From the IMG/VR virus record IMGVR_UViG_3300024313_000004, positions 62,001-126,000 of that record: a stretch of DNA of 64,000 bases. One strand, 5' to 3'. Every line of letters starts with the position of its first letter. Position 1 is the first letter of the stretch. Made by a program: the position numbers and the translations under genes. Shown in pieces: positions 59,980-64,000 of this stretch. Origin of the DNA: a virus. The notes under the pieces are model-generated. The model was given only the letters and a program-made list of their open reading frames with translations. It was not told the origin of the DNA and did no database searches.

Positions 59980-60749
59980 TATTTATTATTTATTTTAGTA
60001 TTTGATTCAAATTGTTTATCATAAGACTTACGTTTTAATTTCATTATCTTTTCGATATATCCATTACGACGCAAAAGCTTAAATACAAGATTACCTAATG
60101 AAAGTTCACCACCTTCTTCTGCCAATCCACTTTTTCTATATTTTTTAACTTTATCCCAAGCTTTATTCAATTTCTCATTGAATTTTTCATATTTATCCTC
60201 ATCAACTTCATCCTCAATTTCATCAACCATCATCATTACAGACTTCGATTTTTCTCTTAAAGATTCTTCATCTGGTTCGAATTCAACTTTCTTTGGTTTA
60301 ACATTCCACTTATTTTCCAATAATGAAAATACACCGCTTGATTTATGTGGTTCATCTACATCTTGTATATAAACTTCAACTTCATATCCTTTTATTTTGA
60401 TATCATGTCCGTCATTCCAGTTTTTCTTTGCAGAATCCACAAACTTTTTAACTAATTCAACATTATCATCAATATCTTTGAAATCAATAAGAATATGTAA
60501 GTCATAGTCTGAGTACTTTTCGGACCAGTTATAATTAGATAACGATCCAGTTAAAATAATATCTTTAACTTCTGCTTCAAGATCCGTAGATTTATAAAAG
60601 TCTTCTGCAATTTGTAGCAGTTGTCTTCTAACCTCTGAATCTAATTCAAAGTCCTCCCATAGTTTAGGGTTTAACTCATCTTTTATATAAAAAGATTTTA
60701 TCGGTTCAAAATCATCCTGAACGAATTCGTAAAATTTATTAAGTTTCAT
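59979..60749 (-). CDS. Minimal nucleotidyltransferase with leader
   Basis: 256 residues. Leader MKLNKFYEFVQDDFE, a helical segment, then LTGSLSNYNWSEKYSDYDLH (residues ~66-85): the G-S...D-x-D/E signature of pol-beta-type nucleotidyltransferases with metal ligands D82 and D84 region, and VEVYIQD as the third acidic strand. The C-terminal half is helical and charged. Related genes are common in T4-like phages, with no proven substrate (tRNA, protein AMPylation and antitoxin roles are possible). TTTAATATATA lies 4 nt before the ATG. Confidence 0.75.
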   Translation of the reverse strand: MKLNKFYEFVQDDFEPIKSFYIKDELNPKLWEDFELDSEVRRQLLQIAEDFYKSTDLEAEVKDIILTGSLSNYNWSEKYSDYDLHILIDFKDIDDNVELVKKFVDSAKKNWNDGHDIKIKGYEVEVYIQDVDEPHKSSGVFSLLENKWNVKPKKVEFEPDEESLREKSKSVMMMVDEIEDEVDEDKYEKFNEKLNKAWDKVKKYRKSGLAEEGGELSLGNLVFKLLRRNGYIEKIMKLKRKSYDKQFESNTKINNK

Positions 60750-60753
60750 AAAG

Positions 60754-60764
60754 TATATATTAAA
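60754..60764 (-). promoter_or_regulatory. Late-promoter-like box 4 nt before ATG
   Basis: Minus strand TTTAATATATA, CTTT, ATG at 60749. Confidence 0.5.
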
Positions 60765-60779
60765 AAATATATTACAAAA

Positions 60780-63578
60780 TTAGTATAATGTACAAGCAAA
60801 TCTAACTGCTGTTCCGGTTCCGATCGGAGAAGTCGGCATTGTTGAAATATTAGCCGTATTTGTTATTGCAAATGTAGAATCTGATATACCTGTATCATAA
60901 ATTGTTCTCCAAGAAGTACCTGATGGATAAAACCCAACAACTATATCCTCACCAGCAGTAACGTTCAAATTTTGACCTTCCTCTGCAGTTAAATTAATAA
61001 CATTTGGTCCAATTCCTGCAAGAGCACTACCCTGTCCTATTAGTGTTAAACTACCAAAAACTCCTCTATAAATACCAAATAGTACGTTATCACTTCCTGA
61101 GAAACCCCACATTTTAACCTTACTTATAGTCATTGTAACTTCTGCAACTGTTTGGTAGTAATATTGAGTTGTTGCTGCAGTTGGGGCCGTATCACATATA
61201 CCTACATTTATAGGAGAAAATGCAACATTTCTCTGATTAACCCATTGTGTATTATAATCTATAGAATCTATTTTAGATAAAATTTGACCACTTGTTCCTC
61301 CAGATGCCATACTTATTCCCGATGTTCCACTTGTTCCATCAATTCCTGAAGTTCCTGATGTTCCATCAATTCCTGAAGTTCCCGATGTTCCACTTGTTCC
61401 GTCAATTCCTGATGTTCCTGATGTTCCGTCAACTCCTGAAGTTCCCGATGTTCCATCAATTCCTGAAGTTCCCGATGTTCCACTTGTTCCGTCAATTCCC
61501 GATGTTCCACTTGTTCCGTCAATTCCTGATGTTCCTGATGTTCCATCAATTCCTGAAGTTCCCGATGTTCCACTTGTTCCGTCAATTCCTGATGTTCCGT
61601 CAACTCCTGATGTTCCTGATGTTCCGTCAACTCCTGAAGTTCCCGATGTTCCATCAATTCCTGAAGTTCCTGATGTTCCATCAATTCCTGAAGTTCCCGA
61701 TGTTCCACTTGTTCCGTCAACTCCTGAAGTTCCTGATGTTCCATCAATTCCTGAAGTTCCTGATGTTCCATCAATTCCTGAAGTTCCTGATGTTCCATCA
61801 ATTCCTGAAGTTCCTGAAGTTCCTGAAGTTCCATCAATTCCTGAAGTTCCTGATGTTCCATCAATTCCTGAAGTTCCTGAAGTTCCATCAATTCCTGAAG
61901 TTCCCGATGTTCCACTTGTTCCGTCAACTCCTGAAGTTCCTGATGTTCCATCAATTCCTGAAGTTCCTGATGTTCCATCAATTCCTGAAGTTCCTGAAGT
62001 TCCATCAATTCCTGAAGTTCCTGATGTTCCATCAATTCCTGAAGTTCCTGAAGTTCCATCAATTCCTGAAGTTCCCGATGTTCCGTCAACTCCTGAAGTT
62101 CCCGATGTTCCACTTGTTCCGTCAACTCCTGAAGTTCCTGATGTTCCATCAATTCCGTCATTTCCATTTACTACCCGGTTGTAGAAAAATACCCCAGATT
62201 GTCGGTTTATAATAATCTCAACATCGGCTATACTTATTCCAGTATTGGTAGTATTTATTATTATTCTATGTGTAGGTACAATTTCCGGAAAGGGAAGACC
62301 ATATGAGGAAATTGTTTCCTCGAGAGCATCCTTTATTTGTGAATGTTTCTGTCTACCCATCAATAATTTAATAGGATATATTGAATCATTTGTTGCCAAT
62401 AACCAATATGCTATATAAGTGTTATTTGTAGATTCAACTAAACTACCAGTACCGCCTATTCCAATTGGATTGTACATCGCATATGATGATCCTGAAACCC
62501 AAGGATTTGTAGATGGTGTTATCTGAACATAACTATCATTACTATAATATAAAACAGGTATGTAAGCAGTTGGTGATAATATTTGTTGATATGGTGAAGA
62601 TGGTGTAGTATTGTTTGTTATTTCATGTACCAAATCTTCATCTGCAATTTCAATATCTTCTATTGAAAGTGTTGTTTCTTCAGTATCATCTAATGTATAA
62701 TTAATAGCACCACCACTTCTCCAAACAGCACCAACATCTAAATGTTGTGAAAGGTGCCATTGAGTATCTCTATGGGATGCATGTCTTTCATCTCCAAATA
62801 TTACTACTTTAGAGTTTGTGGCATCCCAATAGATATATGATACTAATAAATGTTCTAATATATTAGGTGGATTTCCAATATCTTCTAATAATAAAGTTAT
62901 TGGATTAAATATTATATACCTACCACCACTTGTATTATCTATCGACAATGACTTAGATGTATTTATTTCTATTTCTTCACCCCTATACCAAACAGTATAT
63001 GATGATGAGACTGGATCTATAGTGATAGTTCTATTTGATGCACTAAATGATAAAACACTATCTACTCTATTAACAAATCCTGTCATATCTAATGTTATCG
63101 AACCCACTTCCTCAATGTTTATTGAAGTTCCACTTGTTCCAGAAGTTCCATCAATTCCGCTTGTCCCATCAATTCCTGAAGTCCCACTTGTCCCATCAAT
63201 TCCTGAAGTTCCACTTGTCCCATCAATTCCAGAAGTTCCCGAAAGACCAATCAACATTTTTTCCCAATATGTCATATCTAAATCAGGTGAAGTCCAAGGT
63301 GCATTACCAACCAAGTCTAATTTACACAAATATTGACTACCATTATAAGTAACGGTATCGTAATAAAAATAACGCATATTTGGATCCCATTCACCTTGAA
63401 AAACCATTGAAACCCCATCTGAACCAGTAGGTCCGATTGGTCCGATAGATGAAGTACCTACACCTAAATCCAAAAGATTACCAAATCCATCATAATATGT
63501 GTTTGGTGATCCTAAAGAAACTTGAACTATTCGACCATATGTTGATGATACTGTGGCCCCGGTTAAATTAAAATTCAT
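60780..63578 (-). CDS. Collagen-like tail fibre protein
   Basis: Start taken at 63578 ([20 protein letters not shown]) with box TTTAATATATA 5 nt upstream; 932 residues. A short N-terminal domain with a CBM-like W-x-P-x-x-x-Y-x-x-x-D-x-V-x-Y-x-G-x-x-Y stretch leads to a first collagen-type block (G-T-S, G-I-D triplets), a beta-rich domain (~165-460), a second long block of about 285 residues of G-x-y triplets, then a C-terminal trimer-tip domain ([20 protein letters not shown] ... [14 protein letters not shown]). Gly-x-y trimer rods ending in a receptor-binding tip are typical of adhesive phage fibres. Confidence 0.82.
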   Translation of the reverse strand: MNFNLTGATVSSTYGRIVQVSLGSPNTYYDGFGNLLDLGVGTSSIGPIGPTGSDGVSMVFQGEWDPNMRYFYYDTVTYNGSQYLCKLDLVGNAPWTSPDLDMTYWEKMLIGLSGTSGIDGTSGTSGIDGTSGTSGIDGTSGIDGTSGTSGTSINIEEVGSITLDMTGFVNRVDSVLSFSASNRTITIDPVSSSYTVWYRGEEIEINTSKSLSIDNTSGGRYIIFNPITLLLEDIGNPPNILEHLLVSYIYWDATNSKVVIFGDERHASHRDTQWHLSQHLDVGAVWRSGGAINYTLDDTEETTLSIEDIEIADEDLVHEITNNTTPSSPYQQILSPTAYIPVLYYSNDSYVQITPSTNPWVSGSSYAMYNPIGIGGTGSLVESTNNTYIAYWLLATNDSIYPIKLLMGRQKHSQIKDALEETISSYGLPFPEIVPTHRIIINTTNTGISIADVEIIINRQSGVFFYNRVVNGNDGIDGTSGTSGVDGTSGTSGTSGVDGTSGTSGIDGTSGTSGIDGTSGTSGIDGTSGTSGIDGTSGTSGIDGTSGTSGVDGTSGTSGTSGIDGTSGTSGIDGTSGTSGIDGTSGTSGTSGIDGTSGTSGIDGTSGTSGIDGTSGTSGVDGTSGTSGTSGIDGTSGTSGIDGTSGTSGVDGTSGTSGVDGTSGIDGTSGTSGTSGIDGTSGTSGIDGTSGTSGIDGTSGTSGTSGIDGTSGTSGVDGTSGTSGIDGTSGTSGTSGIDGTSGTSGIDGTSGTSGISMASGGTSGQILSKIDSIDYNTQWVNQRNVAFSPINVGICDTAPTAATTQYYYQTVAEVTMTISKVKMWGFSGSDNVLFGIYRGVFGSLTLIGQGSALAGIGPNVINLTAEEGQNLNVTAGEDIVVGFYPSGTSWRTIYDTGISDSTFAITNTANISTMPTSPIGTGTAVRFACTLY
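61313..62167 (-). repeat. Collagen-type G-x-y repeat array, long block
   Basis: About 285 codons of GTS, GID and GVD triplets in a mostly 9- or 15-residue order (GTSGTSGID). The DNA repeats (GTTCC, GAAGTTCC, TCAATTCC mixes) are highly similar, so all six frames look open here. Confidence 0.9.
63118..63243 (-). repeat. Collagen-type G-x-y repeat array, short block
   Basis: About 40 codons of the same GTS/GID triplets nearer the N-terminus of the fibre. Confidence 0.85.
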
Positions 63579-63583
63579 ATTTA

Positions 63584-63594
63584 TATATATTAAA
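63584..63594 (-). promoter_or_regulatory. Late-promoter-like box 5 nt before fibre ATG
   Basis: Minus strand TTTAATATATA, then TAAAT, then ATG at 63578. Confidence 0.45.
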
Positions 63595-63741
63595 TAAACC
63601 ATCATTAGTTTCAAACGAAATAAATTTCATGTTAACATTTTGTAGGCGAAAATATTTAGAGTAAATCTATACTGAATTAGCAAAAAATAAAGATGAGTAT
63701 AGTGGATCCCAACATGTAATATATATAAATAAAAAAATAAA

Positions 63742-64000
63742 ATGCCAATAAAACATTCAACATTATTAAATACCGATTTAGTATGGAGTGAAGATGAAAT
63801 AATCGCGGGCAAAAAGTGGTTAAAATGGGAAGAGGTTACTATAAACTGGGAAAAAATTGATCTCACCTGGGATGAAGTTTTCATATTACTAGAAGTTGAA
63901 AATATAATTCGTGGAGGTAGTGGATATGGCATGAAAGACTATATAGACGGAAATCCCTGGAGAAAAGTAAATGAAAATATTGGTTTAGAAAAAACCAATA
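63742..64000 (+). CDS. Virion-type protein, N-terminal part (runs off window)
   Basis: ATG at 63742 after an AT-rich leader (TATATATAAATAAAAAAATAAA). 86 codons are visible: MPIKHSTLLNTDLVWSEDEI, then a Trp-rich series (KWLKWEEVTINWEKIDLTWD) leading to EVFILLEVENIIRGG and GMKDYIDGNPWRKVNENIG. The Trp-rich W-x-x-V/I repeats followed by a LLEVE helix recur in phage structural proteins. The gene continues beyond the window. Confidence 0.6.
   Translation, partial: MPIKHSTLLNTDLVWSEDEIIAGKKWLKWEEVTINWEKIDLTWDEVFILLEVENIIRGGSGYGMKDYIDGNPWRKVNENIGLEKTN

Noticed and set aside
61292-62212. Long plus-strand and alternative minus-strand open frames over the collagen repeats (Phe/Leu/Met-rich or Glu/Leu-rich proteins)
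   Set aside because: The repeat length is a multiple of three, so every frame stays open. The compositions are absurd, and the minus-strand G-x-y frame continues into real domains on both sides.
63627-63932. Minus-strand 101-codon frame near the right edge
   Set aside because: It is antisense to a plus-strand gene with a good leader and Trp-rich virion-type sequence.
1-64000. tRNA genes, integrase, repressor or attachment site
   Set aside because: None was seen on reading both strands. A covariance-model scan was not possible, so a divergent tRNA could have been missed.

Overview
The window is part of a large, AT-rich, strictly lytic-looking tailed-phage genome. It carries a nearly complete T4-type (myovirus) virion set: terminase large subunit, portal (gp20-like), prohead protease fused to scaffold (gp21+gp22-like), major capsid protein (gp23-like), head-completion nuclease (gp4-like), tail tube (gp19-like), contractile sheath (gp18-like), sheath terminator (gp15-like), gp25-like baseplate wedge, a gp26-type baseplate/chaperone protein, and a large tape-measure candidate. 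It also carries T4-type information genes: a clamp-loader ATPase (gp44-like), an SbcD/gp47-type nuclease and a gp55-like late sigma factor. The host is probably a member of the Bacteroidota: genes lack purine-rich Shine-Dalgarno sites and have A-rich leaders instead, the one clear host-type promoter has a TAnnTTTG -7 box, and several small proteins carry C-terminal motifs common in that phylum. No integrase or repressor was seen. || Layout. 1-1700: end of an adhesin/fibre gene pair (one frameshifted) and small genes. 1767-7155: tape-measure candidate and tail-associated genes. 7205-13219 (minus): a 2004-residue baseplate/tail protein. 13298-16214: internal-protein candidates, a cupin-like gene, a tiny lipoprotein and the SbcD-like nuclease. 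16456-22440: tail tube, gp26-type protein, sheath. 22500-28726: long coiled or modular proteins and small hypotheticals. 28728-33468: terminase region, ClpS, a HAD protein and a membrane-anchored protein. 33524-41274: enzymes with a shared N-terminal leader, gp25, clamp loader, gp15, late sigma, nucleotide cyclase. 41264-51161: head-completion, portal, RNase R, protease-scaffold, capsid. 51250-55600: NFACT-R protein, metallopeptidase, tmRNA, interrupted HNH gene. 55594-60749: GNAT, NADAR, Dam methylase, capsid paralog, nucleotidyltransferase. 60780-63578: collagen-like tail fibre, then the start of another virion gene. || The most interesting content is threefold. (1) A tmRNA gene at 53940-54298 has a G3:U70 acceptor stem, a PK1 pseudoknot and its own promoter and terminator. 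It encodes an unusually long tag (27-29 codons) that begins like a Bacteroidota tag but ends PELV instead of ALAA. The same window encodes RNase R, an RqcH-type NFACT-R domain, the N-degron adaptor ClpS and a metallo-aminopeptidase, which together look like a phage-borne ribosome-rescue and proteolysis set. (2) More than a dozen unrelated proteins share a short motif, usually at the N-terminus, of the form M-[KR]-x-[IL]-x-x-[FY]-x-x-[FY]. It resembles the T4 capsid-targeting peptide and suggests that enzymes (cyclase, isochorismatase-like, GNAT, nucleotidyltransferase, NFACT-R) are packaged in the head. (3) A TTTAATATATA box sits exactly 4-5 nt before the ATG of many of these genes, so their late transcripts are predicted to be nearly leaderless. 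All functional statements come from reading the sequence and from remembered family motifs; no database search was run.
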